A stretch of DNA of 64,000 nucleotides from contig CAVZMO010000024.1 of the NCBI GenBank assembly GCA_963776195.1, forward strand, positions 62,001 through 126,000. Direction: 5' to 3'. Positions 1 through 8,775 of the stretch are shown piece by piece. The notes beneath the pieces are model-generated. The model was not told where the DNA came from and searched no databases. It saw nothing but the letters and a program-made list of their open reading frames with translations. A program made the position numbers and the translations under genes. Numbering within the stretch: the first letter of the stretch is position 1; every line of letters begins with the position of its first letter. Source of the DNA: CAVZMO01 sp963776195. GTDB taxonomy: Bacteria > Nitrospirota > Thermodesulfovibrionia > Thermodesulfovibrionales > SM23-35.

Positions 1-214
1 GGAGCTTCAGGGAATCATTGGCGGAAGTTACGTCAGCATGTCCCGGTTTATTGCCGTGGGTGGAACGAATATGTTTACCATTGACTCTTCGGGCAGCAAA
101 GAAAATGAGAAAGGAGTTTATGCGATCAGGGCTACGGTCCTTCTTACGGGCGGTACCGACACCCACACCCACGAATTTGTTTATTATAAAAGTCCTGTTG
201 CTTTAGCACAATGA
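1..214 (+). CDS. GspK-like minor pseudopilin, C-terminal end (partial)
   Basis: A frame open from base 2 encodes about 70 residues and ends at TGA 212-214; the 5' part lies outside the window. The visible tail has an FTIDSSG segment followed by a strand-rich YAIRATVLLTGG segment, as in the C-terminal ends of GspK-type minor pseudopilins, which cap the type II secretion pseudopilus. The call leans on context: the stop overlaps the gspL-like start in an ATGA (211-214), and gspM follows. The visible piece is too short for a firm family call on its own. Confidence 0.6.
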   Translation, partial: ELQGIIGGSYVSMSRFIAVGGTNMFTIDSSGSKENEKGVYAIRATVLLTGGTDTHTHEFVYYKSPVALAQ

Positions 215-1764
215 ACGGTACGATAGCCATGAATAAATTGACTGCCGTTGCCTCTTCAGGATCAGCGGTTTTGAAGAGGATCGGGGAGCCCTTATGGAGG
301 ATATTAACTTTTAGCCTTGCCGATGAGAGCATCTATCCGGCAAAGACCTTGTCCGCTTCTCTCGAGAAAAGCACTCTCTCAGTAGCCTATGGAACAAGAT
401 TCCTGTCACGGATCAAAATCCAGGGGGTCAGAGAATATTCATTTGAGGAAGACAGATACCCTCAGCCGGAGTTTCTCGCCTCTTCTTTAGCGCTGGCGAT
501 CAATGATCTCGGCGCAGCAAATGCAAATATATCTCTAAGCATCCCGAAGGCGTGGGCGGTTATCACGACAACGGAGTTCCCGACGACCGTTAAGGACAAT
601 TTATCGGATGTTATTTCCTATGAACTGGACAGGATTACGCCCTTCAGTTCTGAAGATGCCTTCTATGACTTTAAGGTGCTGAGGGAACATGAAGGGAAGC
701 TGTCCGTTCTGGTTGCCGCTGCAAAGGCCGACTTTATCAGCCCGTACCTCGACGCACTCAAGGAAAAAGGCATTAGCGTAAACAGGATAACAGTCAATCT
801 GTCAGGCTTCGAAACCCTCTGCCGGTATGTCGAAGGAAAAACAGATAGAGTATTCATCGAGATGGGGCAGGAAGGATACGGAGGCGCTTTATTCCTGAAC
901 GGTTCCATAACCGGGGCCTTTTCGGGCAGTTTCTCTGCAGGGGACGAGAAATCCCAAATCGACACGCTTGTAACGGAAATCGCCCCTCTCATCGATATGA
1001 TAAAAAACGACGGGAAAGAGCCACAGATTACGGTGCTCCTGAAAGATACGAGTTCCACCCTAAGGGAGTTGCTGAAAACGGGGCTGAACCAGTCTGTCGA
1101 AATACTCAACGAAGCGGATATAAAGGGCAGACTTTCCGGCAACTATGAGGTGGTACCCTACGCAGCAGTCGGCGCGGTCCTGGAATCACTGTGGTTTAAG
1201 GCAAAGGGTTTGAATCTATTCTCGAAGGGTTATCACGAGGTGATAAAGGCGCCGAAGGGGTTTACCATCGTTCTCGTCCTCCTGATTTTAGCCATGTGGG
1301 TCCTCTATCTTATCTCCCCCGCAAAAATCGAAGAAAAGAGACTCCTTGAGATTGACCGTCAGATCACGCTGCGCAAGGAAGAGGTCAGAAAGGTTGAAGC
1401 TCTGAAAAAGGAAATGGAATCTCTGGACAAGGAGATAGCAACAATAAACGATTTCAAGGGGAACAGGCAGATGGCGCTGAACATTCTCAAAGAGCTCACA
1501 ACCATTCTTCCCAAGAACGCATGGCTGTCAAGGGTAAGGGTTACCCAGACGACTATAGAGCTTGAAGGGTATGCATCTTCTGCGACAGGCCTTTTACCAA
1601 AACTCGAGGCGTCTCCATTCTTCAAGAAGGCCGAGTTTGCATCTCCGACCTTCAGGGATACGCGGATGAATGCAGACCGGTTCAATATAAAGATGGAGAT
1701 AGAGGGCGTTAAGAAAGATGAAATGAAAAAGAAAGAGGGAACGGATGAAGGCGACGAAGAGTAA
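211..1764 (+). CDS. gspL: Type II secretion inner-membrane platform protein GspL (PilM/PilN-like)
   Basis: The 517-residue product has the GspL layout: an actin-like PilM-type cytoplasmic part (about residues 45-340), one membrane helix near 349-368 (FTIVLVLLILAMWVLYLI), a charged coiled coil (about 370-425) and a PilN-like ferredoxin-fold periplasmic part to about 500, then a very charged tail. GspL links the secretion ATPase GspE to the inner-membrane platform and pairs with GspM. The start is the ATG overlapping the upstream stop (ATGA). The gspM start lies inside its 3' end (20-bp overlap), so the three genes are probably translated in a coupled way. The cytoplasmic and periplasmic parts, which are separate PilM and PilN proteins in type IV pili, are fused here as usual for GspL. 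Confidence 0.85.
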   Translation: MNGTIAMNKLTAVASSGSAVLKRIGEPLWRILTFSLADESIYPAKTLSASLEKSTLSVAYGTRFLSRIKIQGVREYSFEEDRYPQPEFLASSLALAINDLGAANANISLSIPKAWAVITTTEFPTTVKDNLSDVISYELDRITPFSSEDAFYDFKVLREHEGKLSVLVAAAKADFISPYLDALKEKGISVNRITVNLSGFETLCRYVEGKTDRVFIEMGQEGYGGALFLNGSITGAFSGSFSAGDEKSQIDTLVTEIAPLIDMIKNDGKEPQITVLLKDTSSTLRELLKTGLNQSVEILNEADIKGRLSGNYEVVPYAAVGAVLESLWFKAKGLNLFSKGYHEVIKAPKGFTIVLVLLILAMWVLYLISPAKIEEKRLLEIDRQITLRKEEVRKVEALKKEMESLDKEIATINDFKGNRQMALNILKELTTILPKNAWLSRVRVTQTTIELEGYASSATGLLPKLEASPFFKKAEFASPTFRDTRMNADRFNIKMEIEGVKKDEMKKKEGTDEGDEE

Positions 1765-2302
1765 AATATTATTTGCGGCAATCCCTGTCATGGCTATCCT
1801 CTTCGGTTTTCTTGTGTACCAGTATGTTTATATCAGGATTCAGACAGAGGTCGGTTCGATGAGGGAAAGCGGGGCCATGAAGACAAAGACTCTCGAAAAA
1901 TATGTCACCCTCATAGCAGAAAAACCTCAGATCGAGAAGAAACTTGCCGTTCTCAAAGAGGAGCGTAAGGCCGATGATTCAAAACTGGTAGCGGGAAAAA
2001 CACTTTCTCTTGCAGCGGCTACATTGCAGGATATGGTCAAGGATATCGTGACACAAAGTGGCGGAACAATTTCGAGCCAGCGGGTGGGAAAGCCGGAGGA
2101 GCTCGGGAAGTTCAAGGTAATAACGGTGAGTATCGATACGATTCTGCCGGATCCGAGGGCACTGAGGGATATCCTCTACGCCATCGAGACTCGGACCCCA
2201 TATCTTACGATAAAGGATATTGACGTACGGATCAGGAACTTTAAAGACCCGAAAGAAGAGGTGGTAAAATTGGATGTCTCTGCAATAACGACCGGCAGTT
2301 GA
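1745..2302 (+). CDS. gspM: Type II secretion protein GspM (PilO-like)
   Basis: The 185-residue protein has one N-terminal membrane helix (about residues 8-30), a coiled-coil stretch (about 35-80) and a small alpha/beta periplasmic domain, the GspM/PilO layout. GspM binds GspL and helps assemble the inner-membrane platform that drives the pseudopilus. It begins inside the end of gspL. The same-strand run ends here, and the next four genes are on the opposite strand, so this looks like the 3' end of a gspK-L-M transcription unit. Family-level identity rests on topology, size and synteny, because GspM sequences diverge strongly. Confidence 0.8.
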   Translation: MKATKSKILFAAIPVMAILFGFLVYQYVYIRIQTEVGSMRESGAMKTKTLEKYVTLIAEKPQIEKKLAVLKEERKADDSKLVAGKTLSLAAATLQDMVKDIVTQSGGTISSQRVGKPEELGKFKVITVSIDTILPDPRALRDILYAIETRTPYLTIKDIDVRIRNFKDPKEEVVKLDVSAITTGS

Positions 2303-2323
2303 TATCTTACCATCACTATCATT

Positions 2324-2680
2324 TTATTTGCCCTTATGCTTCTTTATACACTCTTTCAGTTCCTCCATGAGAAAAGGCTTGGTCAGACACTTTATCGCAC
2401 CCTCTTTGCGGGACGCCTCCATCTGATAAAGAGCGGCATTGCCCGAAAGGGCTATAACGGGCATATCGGGATCGAGTCTTTTTATGATCCTTAGGGTATT
2501 GATGCCGTCAAGCCTCGGCATCATGATATCGAGCAGAATGAAATTATAAGGTTTGTCGATGAAACGCAGCACCGCTTCGACCCCGTCGTGAACCAGATCA
2601 ACGCTATATGCTTCTTCCTCCAGCTCACTCTTTATGATAGATCCGAGATTTTTATCATCTTCAGCCAATAAAATATTCAC
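2324..2680 (-). CDS. Single-domain response regulator (CheY-like receiver)
   Basis: A 118-residue stand-alone receiver domain. Visible active-site residues are the acidic pair in LLAEDDK (residues 7-9), the phospho-acceptor Asp51 in ILLDIMMP, a Ser near residue 79 and Lys101 in CLTKPF. There is no output domain, so it probably passes phosphate or signal to a partner protein. The start is GTG at 2680 with a purine-rich GGGAGAG just upstream. It overlaps the 3' end of the small upstream gene by 20 bp and lies with the hybrid kinase gene on the same strand, so it is probably part of one signalling operon. Confidence 0.9.
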   Translation of the reverse strand: MNILLAEDDKNLGSIIKSELEEEAYSVDLVHDGVEAVLRFIDKPYNFILLDIMMPRLDGINTLRIIKRLDPDMPVIALSGNAALYQMEASRKEGAIKCLTKPFLMEELKECIKKHKGK

Positions 2681-2912
2681 TTTTCTCTCCCTTTGGCATA
2701 CATTTCTCAGGGTTTTCAGCCGATTTGCGCAGCAGTCGAAGCAGTGTTAATCGGCCGAATAGTTTAATACCGGCCATATTTGCACATATATTGAACCCTT
2801 CTCCCTTGAAGAATGTCAGAGAATCACTCCTATGCCTTTCATCCCACAAATCCTCTATCGACTGTAATATGATGGCTTCTCCGAGATTTCTTAGGCCCGC
2901 ATTCGTGCTCAT
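2661..2912 (-). CDS. Small unknown protein next to response regulator
   Basis: An 83-residue product that I do not recognise. It has no signal peptide and no membrane helix. The central part (ILQSIEDLWDERHR, then SLTFFKGEGF) reads like a folded soluble protein rather than a frame shadow, and no other frame offers a better gene here. It overlaps the start of the CheY-like gene by 20 bp, which suggests co-translation with the receiver. A role in the same signal path is a guess from position only. No convincing ribosome-binding site was seen before the ATG at 2912. Confidence 0.5.
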   Translation of the reverse strand: MSTNAGLRNLGEAIILQSIEDLWDERHRSDSLTFFKGEGFNICANMAGIKLFGRLTLLRLLRKSAENPEKCMPKGEKSEYFIG

Positions 2913-3034
2913 GAAATGTTTAATAGCAAAAGAGATGCCAGGATTAAATCGTTGATTTTATTCAGCTTATGTTTGCCTGTGCAATGACGCTTGCAGGCAA
3001 TATGTCTTGCTTACAGGGCATATTGCCCAAAGGA

Positions 3035-4633
3035 TTATCTCGGCAGGGTTATCGTAAAGGTCGCGCCTTTTCCTCTCTCCAACGTCACCACAATGCTGCC
3101 TTTATGGTCTTTAATTATTTTATGAGCTATAGACAGGCCGAGACCCGTTCCTCCTTTGTCCGCTTTCGTTGTGAAGAATGGATCAAATATCTTGGCCGTC
3201 AACTCAGGAGGTATCCCCGGTCCGGTATCGCTGATCCTGATGTATATGGTTGTCCGCCTTCCCGTGGGCCCGTCGGGGCTTATCCAGGTAGCAAACTCAA
3301 GTGACCCCTTGTCTTCCATAGCATCGAGTGCGTTCGTAATAATTGCAAGAAAGACCTGTTGTAATTCACCCTCACTTCCCCTGGTTATCAACTTCCCTCT
3401 ATACTGTTTTATCACTTCGACCTCTTTCAGTCTGCCCTGAAACCCGATGAGCTCAAGGGTCTTATCGAGGATATGATTGAGATCTACACTTTTCTTTTCA
3501 TAGGCAGCTTTTCTCACAAAGGAGAGCATGCTCGTTGTAATGCCCTTACACCGCTGGACCTCCTCATCAATAATCTTTAGATAGTTTTCGAACAGTTCCG
3601 GGTTCATCTGTCCCTTTTTTATCCTGTTCAGAAGTCCTTCAGCGCAGGCTGCGATAGTCGCAAGGGGATTGTTTATCTCATGCGCTATGCCGGATGCCAT
3701 CTGTCCCAGGGCAGCAAGCCTCTCGCTCATGATCAACTGGATCTCCTTTTCTTTTTTGTCTGTGATATCCTGGACTATGCCGAGCATCCTGGTCGGCTCC
3801 CCGCTCTCGCTGAAGGAAATCTCTCCCTGTTCGTAGACAAATCTCATAGTGCCGTCAGTCAGCATGATGCGGTGTTCTGTCGTGTAAGGTTTGCCCGTTA
3901 AGGCATCCTGCACTGCTCTCCTCACGTACTCTCTGTCCTCGGGATGGACAAGAGTTAAAAAGTCATCGTAAGTCGCTCCAAACTCTTGAGGGGTCAGGCC
4001 GAAAATGCGATAAGTTTCATCTGACCATGAAAATTTATTCGTTTGAATATCCCAATCCCAGTTTCCCAGACGCGCTATTCGCTGTGCCTCTGCAAGGCTC
4101 GCTTCGCTTTTCTGCAAGGCTTTTTCGGTCTTCTTGCGCTCAGCTATTTCTGCAAGGAGCGCATCGTTCGTTAAGACCAATTCTTCCGTCCGCTCCTGAA
4201 CCCTCCGCTCCAACTCGTCATAGGCCTTGCGCAGCGCTTCTTCAGATTGCTTGCGTTCTATTGCATACCGCACAGACCGGATCAAAAGATTACTATCCAC
4301 CCGGCCCTTAACCAGATAATCCTGTGCCCCTTCATGAAGCGCCCTGATTGCCAACTCTTCATCACCCAGGCCGCTCATGACCGCAATCGGTATTTCCGGC
4401 CTGGCAACATGCATCTGAATAACGGTGTCAAGGCCGTATCCATCCGGCAGGGAGAGGTCCAACAGGATGATGTCAAAGCTCTCTTTGGAGAGAAGTGCAA
4501 GTGCAGTCTTCAGTCTGTCACTGTGTGTCAATTCGAACTGAACGGTAGTTGTGTCTTCAAGCATTTCCTTTACCAGGCCGGCATCTCCGGGGTTGTCCTC
4601 AACCAGGAGAATTCTGATAGGTTCGTATTTCAT
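3035..4633 (-). CDS. Hybrid sensor: receiver-PAS-histidine kinase
   Basis: The 532-residue soluble protein contains an N-terminal receiver domain (residues 5-120, phospho-acceptor Asp59 in IILLDLSLP), a coiled-coil linker (125-180), a PAS domain (about 185-295), a HisKA dimerisation helix with His318 in GIAHEINNP, and a C-terminal HATPase with the DTGPGIPP and GTGLGLSI boxes. There is no membrane segment, so it senses an internal cue or acts downstream of another kinase that phosphorylates its receiver. Together with the CheY-like protein and the NtrC-type regulator on the same strand it can form a phosphorelay. The target genes are not evident; the flanking type II secretion genes are candidates. 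Confidence 0.92.
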   Translation of the reverse strand: MKYEPIRILLVEDNPGDAGLVKEMLEDTTTVQFELTHSDRLKTALALLSKESFDIILLDLSLPDGYGLDTVIQMHVARPEIPIAVMSGLGDEELAIRALHEGAQDYLVKGRVDSNLLIRSVRYAIERKQSEEALRKAYDELERRVQERTEELVLTNDALLAEIAERKKTEKALQKSEASLAEAQRIARLGNWDWDIQTNKFSWSDETYRIFGLTPQEFGATYDDFLTLVHPEDREYVRRAVQDALTGKPYTTEHRIMLTDGTMRFVYEQGEISFSESGEPTRMLGIVQDITDKKEKEIQLIMSERLAALGQMASGIAHEINNPLATIAACAEGLLNRIKKGQMNPELFENYLKIIDEEVQRCKGITTSMLSFVRKAAYEKKSVDLNHILDKTLELIGFQGRLKEVEVIKQYRGKLITRGSEGELQQVFLAIITNALDAMEDKGSLEFATWISPDGPTGRRTTIYIRISDTGPGIPPELTAKIFDPFFTTKADKGGTGLGLSIAHKIIKDHKGSIVVTLERGKGATFTITLPR

Positions 4634-4689
4634 GACAGCAGTTTGACCATTTGAAAATTTTAATAAATTCAGCAGCGGATTTTCGGAGA

Positions 4690-6006
4690 TTAATCTCTTA
4701 TACCATACGTAGACAGTTTTCTATAGAGCGTTTTTGGGTCTATACCGAGTATCTCGGCCGCTTTTCTCTTCTGCCCGTTCACAGCTTTAAAGACCTTCAT
4801 GATATGTTCCCTCTCCACGTCTTCGAGTTTCCGGCCGGAAATCTTGTGGCCGGGGACCAGATCGAGCGGCAGATCATCGGGTTCTATGGTATTACTTTTT
4901 GACAGGAAGAGTGCCCTTTGAATCACGTTCTGAAGTTCCCTCACATTGCCGGGCCATGAATATTCAGAAAGGATTTCTAACGCATTTTTGCTGAGTTTTT
5001 TATTCTTAAAGGAAGGATTGTTCTTGATTGTATGTTCAACCAGCAGCGGAATATCCTCTTTTCTTTCATGAAGAGGCGGGATGTGAAGCGTTAAAGTACT
5101 GATACGATAATAAAGGTCGTTCCTGAAGTTTCCCGCCTCAATCTCTTTCTTGATTTCCTTATTTGTCGCCGAGACAAATCTCACGTCAACCTTAATCTCC
5201 TTTATGCCGCCCACCCTGAAAAAACTTCCCGTTTCGATCGCGCGAAGGAGTTTTCCCTGAAGTTGCAGGTTCATCTCCCCGATCTCATCCATGAAGAGTG
5301 TGCCGTGACTCGCGATTTCGAGTAGTCCTAACTTTTTAATGTGGGCGCCCGTAAATGCGCCTTTTTCATGTCCGAACAGTTCGCTTTCGAGCATCGTATC
5401 GGGTATTGCACTGCAGTTGATAGGAATGAAGGGTCCTTCGGCCCTGTTTGAAGCGTCGTGGATAGCCCTTGCGACGAGCTCTTTTCCGACTCCGCTCTCC
5501 CCGGAGACGAGGACCGCCAGATCCGACGCGGCGAACTTTTTGACATTCTCTAACAGTTCGATCATGCCGGGGCTCTTCGTTATGATACTCTTTGTTTCAG
5601 ACTGCCTCTTTATCTGGGATTTCAGAATGAGGTTCTCATTGAGCAGGTTCTTCTTCTCGTTCGCCTTCTCGATGACAGCCGTAAGTTCTTCTATCTGAAA
5701 AGGTTTTGTCAGGAAATCATATGCTCCGAGTTTCATGGCATCGATGGCGGCAGAAAGAGTGGCATGGGCCGTAAGGATTATCACCTCTGTCGGAATATCC
5801 AGGCTCTTGATTTTCTTCAAGACATCCATTCCGCCCAGTCCCGGCATATTCAGGTCCAAAAGGAGAACGTTATATTCATTCTTTTCCAGCAGATCCAATG
5901 CCTTTCTGCCGTTATCCGCCTCATCAACATCAAAACCCGCATACGAAAGTTCATTCATAAGAACTTTTCTCAGGTTCTTATCGTCATCGGCAACGAGTAT
6001 TTTCAT
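4690..6006 (-). CDS. NtrC-family sigma54-dependent response regulator
   Basis: About 438 residues with the complete NtrC layout: a receiver (phospho-acceptor Asp51 in LLLDLNMPG), an AAA+ domain with Walker A (SGESGVGKE, about 168-175), the sigma54-contacting GAFTGA loop (about 216-221) and a Walker B segment (TLFMDEIGE), and a C-terminal Fis-type helix-turn-helix ending in KTLYRKL. It should activate sigma54 promoters when phosphorylated. The ATG at 6006 is preferred over an in-frame TTG at 6015. No clear -24/-12 site (GG-N10-GC) was spotted before the neighbouring secretion genes, so its regulon is open. Confidence 0.93.
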   Translation of the reverse strand: MKILVADDDKNLRKVLMNELSYAGFDVDEADNGRKALDLLEKNEYNVLLLDLNMPGLGGMDVLKKIKSLDIPTEVIILTAHATLSAAIDAMKLGAYDFLTKPFQIEELTAVIEKANEKKNLLNENLILKSQIKRQSETKSIITKSPGMIELLENVKKFAASDLAVLVSGESGVGKELVARAIHDASNRAEGPFIPINCSAIPDTMLESELFGHEKGAFTGAHIKKLGLLEIASHGTLFMDEIGEMNLQLQGKLLRAIETGSFFRVGGIKEIKVDVRFVSATNKEIKKEIEAGNFRNDLYYRISTLTLHIPPLHERKEDIPLLVEHTIKNNPSFKNKKLSKNALEILSEYSWPGNVRELQNVIQRALFLSKSNTIEPDDLPLDLVPGHKISGRKLEDVEREHIMKVFKAVNGQKRKAAEILGIDPKTLYRKLSTYGIRD

Positions 6007-6171
6007 AGTTAACAAACGGGGTGCTACTTTCCTTTATATAAAGCCGGCATTTGTTTAGTTTATCACACTTTAGATGCCTTTAAAAGATGGATAAAGCCTT
6101 CTTCATTCATTTTCGCCCATCGCGTATTACAGAAATCCCGATAATCTTTATGGTAAAATTAAAAGAAGGAA

Positions 6172-6915
6172 ATGATATTCAAAAGAATAGTAAGAAACAT
6201 AAACCTCCTGAACATCATATTAATTCTGACGGGAGTTCTGTTTGCCTTTCATCTTTCTCCATTGTTCGCCATGAAAGTTAAATATGCGCTGCCACCGGCA
6301 AAAAAATTGACGGAAGCGGCCAGCGAAAAAACCTCGCAGCCGCAGACACCATCGATTGCCGAGTATGCCGTGATATCTGAAGAAAACCTCTTTCATCCGG
6401 AAAGAAGAATCCCCCCTGAAAAGAAGGAGGCGGCGCCTCTACCGAAGCCGGATTTTGTTTTATTCGGCACCTTGATATCAGATGATCTGAGACTGGCCTA
6501 CCTCGAAGATCTCAAAGTGCCGCGCAGCACCGCGGGAAGGGGGAAAAGACATACTGCACTAAAAAAAGGTGACACTATGAGTGGCTTTACCCTAAAAGAA
6601 ATAGAAGCGGACAAGATAGTAATGGTAAGGGGAGAGGAAAAGATAATCGTTTCGATCAACGACACAGCTCATCCGAAGGTGAGGGAGGCACAGGGCACTG
6701 TTGCGCAGGCAACAGAGCAGAAGCCTGTACCCAAAGCTCCTGCGCCCTCGGCTAGGCAGCAACGTGCGCCGATAGGGTCTGAAGCACCGGCAACCGTTGG
6801 GCAGCCGGTTCCTGCGTCTGCGGTGCCCGCCGCGCCAAAAGCAGCTGCGCAGTCGGGGGTTTCGGATCCAAAAAAAACCCTCTTCGATCTTTTTAATAGA
6901 GGGCGAACCAGATAG
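6172..6915 (+). CDS. GspC-like type II secretion inner-membrane protein
   Basis: The 247-residue protein has a single N-terminal membrane helix (about residues 11-33), a GspC HR-type periplasmic domain (about 65-165, including NLFHPER, FVLFGTLISDD and a KKGD turn) and a long Ala/Pro/Gln-rich tail. GspC links the inner-membrane platform to the secretin GspD. It lacks a PDZ domain, as in shorter GspC variants. A purine-rich AGAAGGA precedes the ATG with unusually short spacing. A gspD gene would often follow, but here the strand changes after about 200 bp and a deacetylase gene comes next, so the secretin must be elsewhere. Confidence 0.7.
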   Translation: MIFKRIVRNINLLNIILILTGVLFAFHLSPLFAMKVKYALPPAKKLTEAASEKTSQPQTPSIAEYAVISEENLFHPERRIPPEKKEAAPLPKPDFVLFGTLISDDLRLAYLEDLKVPRSTAGRGKRHTALKKGDTMSGFTLKEIEADKIVMVRGEEKIIVSINDTAHPKVREAQGTVAQATEQKPVPKAPAPSARQQRAPIGSEAPATVGQPVPASAVPAAPKAAAQSGVSDPKKTLFDLFNRGRTR

Positions 6916-7120
6916 CAAGCTGATATCGATTATCTTACTGAACAGAGTTCCCCGCGCTGAGAAATCATGGATTCTTGCACGTTGTCATTTCTTCCAACCA
7001 TATAGAAGGCTAAATTTTTACCTTATGAAATACCGCTGTTACGGCATCTCTTCCTTCCTGAAAAGCTCACCTCCTTTGGAATATTGGTCGGCCACCGACT
7101 GGTAATGCTTCCTGGATAAC

Positions 7121-7810
7121 TCATTGGTCCTTGTAACAGAGGTAGCGTAAGACTGATTCTTCATCATCCGTGCTCTCCGGCATATAAAAAGCCTCGTAGT
7201 AACCTTTCTTCTGGACAAAGACAGACCTGTGGGCATTGAGCCCGAGAAAGGCATGCACATATACATCAGGGTTTTCATAGAGGCTAGTTTTATATGTGAG
7301 GATGATTTGCTTTTTTTGTTCAATGACCTCTGAAATATCAATGAGATGGCTGAACCTCACTGCAGAATAAACTTCATAGAAAACTAATGTGAAGGACTTA
7401 ATATTTTTCAAAAGGCTCAGAGAAATACTTGATGTGGCTATATGGTCTTGGTGATAATCAATAAGGGATGGCGAAAAAATCATATCTGGTTTTTTTAGGG
7501 TTATGATGTCCGCAAGTTTATTGTAGATTTCTTCCTTATGAGCACCGACAGCCCCGTCGGGTAAAACAAGGAATAACGGCTCATTACATCCAAGCATCTC
7601 AGAGGCTCTAAGACCTTCTTCTCTTCTTTTTTCACCAATAACGGGAGAAGGATTCTCGTATAGACTTTCTCCATTGGTGAAGAAAACAATAGTTGATGAT
7701 ACCCCTTTTTGATTCAAAAGCATAAGGGTTCCGGCGCATCCTAAAGCCTCATCGTCAGGGTGAGGCGCAAGAACAAGGACTTCTTTGCATTCCGGAATGC
7801 TAAAATTCAT
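7121..7810 (-). CDS. PIG-L (LmbE-like) family deacetylase
   Basis: The 229-residue protein carries the family metal-binding motif PHPDDE at residues 16-21 and a second histidine motif (DYHQDHIAT) in the middle. PIG-L enzymes are Zn-dependent and remove N-acetyl groups from GlcNAc-type sugars. It opens the surface-glycan region and is divergent from the methyltransferase gene at 7867 with a 56-bp gap. A likely job is de-N-acetylation of a sugar in the local glycan; the substrate cannot be named. Confidence 0.88.
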   Translation of the reverse strand: MNFSIPECKEVLVLAPHPDDEALGCAGTLMLLNQKGVSSTIVFFTNGESLYENPSPVIGEKRREEGLRASEMLGCNEPLFLVLPDGAVGAHKEEIYNKLADIITLKKPDMIFSPSLIDYHQDHIATSSISLSLLKNIKSFTLVFYEVYSAVRFSHLIDISEVIEQKKQIILTYKTSLYENPDVYVHAFLGLNAHRSVFVQKKGYYEAFYMPESTDDEESVLRYLCYKDQ

Positions 7811-7866
7811 ACTGTATATTAACCCGCTATGGACTTTTTAAAGCCATATTTCGTAGACTATTTTCC

Positions 7867-8775
7867 ATGCAAACCCTTCTCCGAGCAAAACCACACGACC
7901 CTATGTCTCTATCTCTGCACTCGATAGCTCGCGCCGATATGGAAACAACAAACTGCCTGATCTGTCAATCGTCAAACAGTTCTATTATACATACTTTTAG
8001 GCAGCTGAATGTAGTAATTTGCAGAGAGTGTGGTCTCGTCTATTTGAATCCGAGACTGAAAGAATTGACAATGAGAACTGCATACCGGAGCGAAAACTAT
8101 TTTTTGCGGAGCGTGGATGCAGGTTATGAGGACTATTCTTTTCAGGAAAACAGCCTGAGGATTACCTTCAGAAGATTTCTCGAACAATTAAAGAAGCAGG
8201 GGATGACATCTGACAGGCTTCTTGAAGTTGGCTCTGGGTATGGGTATTTTCTTGATGAGGCAAAACATTTCTTCTCCTATAGAGCGGGGATCGAACTTTC
8301 TCGGGAGGCTGGATCCCGTGCGGAGAGATTATCCGGTGCACATGTCCATGTCGGTGATATAGGCTCATTACCACCAGAATTCAACAATTTTACTCTCATC
8401 GTGCTCATTAATGTGATTGAGCACATATATTCACCTATTGAATTTCTTTTTTCGATAAAAAAGCTGCTAAAAAACGACGGCAGAATAGTGATAGCCACCC
8501 CTGATATAGGGAACTTTTGGTACAAAATAATGAAAAAGAGGTGGCCTTCTTTTAAGATACCCGAACATGTTGCATTTTATTCGGGGAAGACCCTGAGACT
8601 TTTGTTACAAAAGACAGGATTTGTCGACATTCAGGCATTACCATTTGCCCATGCCTTCCCCTGTGGATTGATAGCGGGCAAACTCGGGATTCCGATCAAA
8701 GGTGAATTGAGCAAAAAACCTGTCTGGCTACCGAAGACAATGGTAGCTCTTGCTGCGCGGATACATCATGGATAG
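7867..8775 (+). CDS. SAM-dependent methyltransferase with zinc-ribbon-like N-terminus
   Basis: The protein (302 residues if the first ATG is used) has a CxxC...CxxC pair (about residues 30-33 and 52-55) that looks like a small zinc site, then a class I methyltransferase fold with motif I (LLEVGSGYGYF, about residue 115) and an NVIEH motif. This architecture is common in O-antigen and capsule clusters. The start is uncertain: an in-frame ATG at 7939, directly before ETTNCLIC, may be the real one, and neither has a good ribosome-binding site. Its end overlaps the next glycosyltransferase start by 8 bp, so the two are probably co-translated. Confidence 0.82.
   Translation: MQTLLRAKPHDPMSLSLHSIARADMETTNCLICQSSNSSIIHTFRQLNVVICRECGLVYLNPRLKELTMRTAYRSENYFLRSVDAGYEDYSFQENSLRITFRRFLEQLKKQGMTSDRLLEVGSGYGYFLDEAKHFFSYRAGIELSREAGSRAERLSGAHVHVGDIGSLPPEFNNFTLIVLINVIEHIYSPIEFLFSIKKLLKNDGRIVIATPDIGNFWYKIMKKRWPSFKIPEHVAFYSGKTLRLLLQKTGFVDIQALPFAHAFPCGLIAGKLGIPIKGELSKKPVWLPKTMVALAARIHHG

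Noticed and set aside
663..1142. 159-codon open frame opposite gspL
   Set aside because: It lies wholly inside the well-supported gspL gene on the other strand and has low-complexity Ser/Phe-rich composition typical of an antisense shadow.
2996..3027. Inverted repeat GGCAATATG...CATATTGCC as a terminator for the hybrid kinase gene
   Set aside because: No T-run follows on the minus strand and the loop is long, so the structure is weak as a terminator.
6016..6171. Sigma54 -24/-12 promoter before the gspC-like gene
   Set aside because: I looked for TGGC-N8-TTGC-type spacing because of the NtrC neighbour but found no convincing match.
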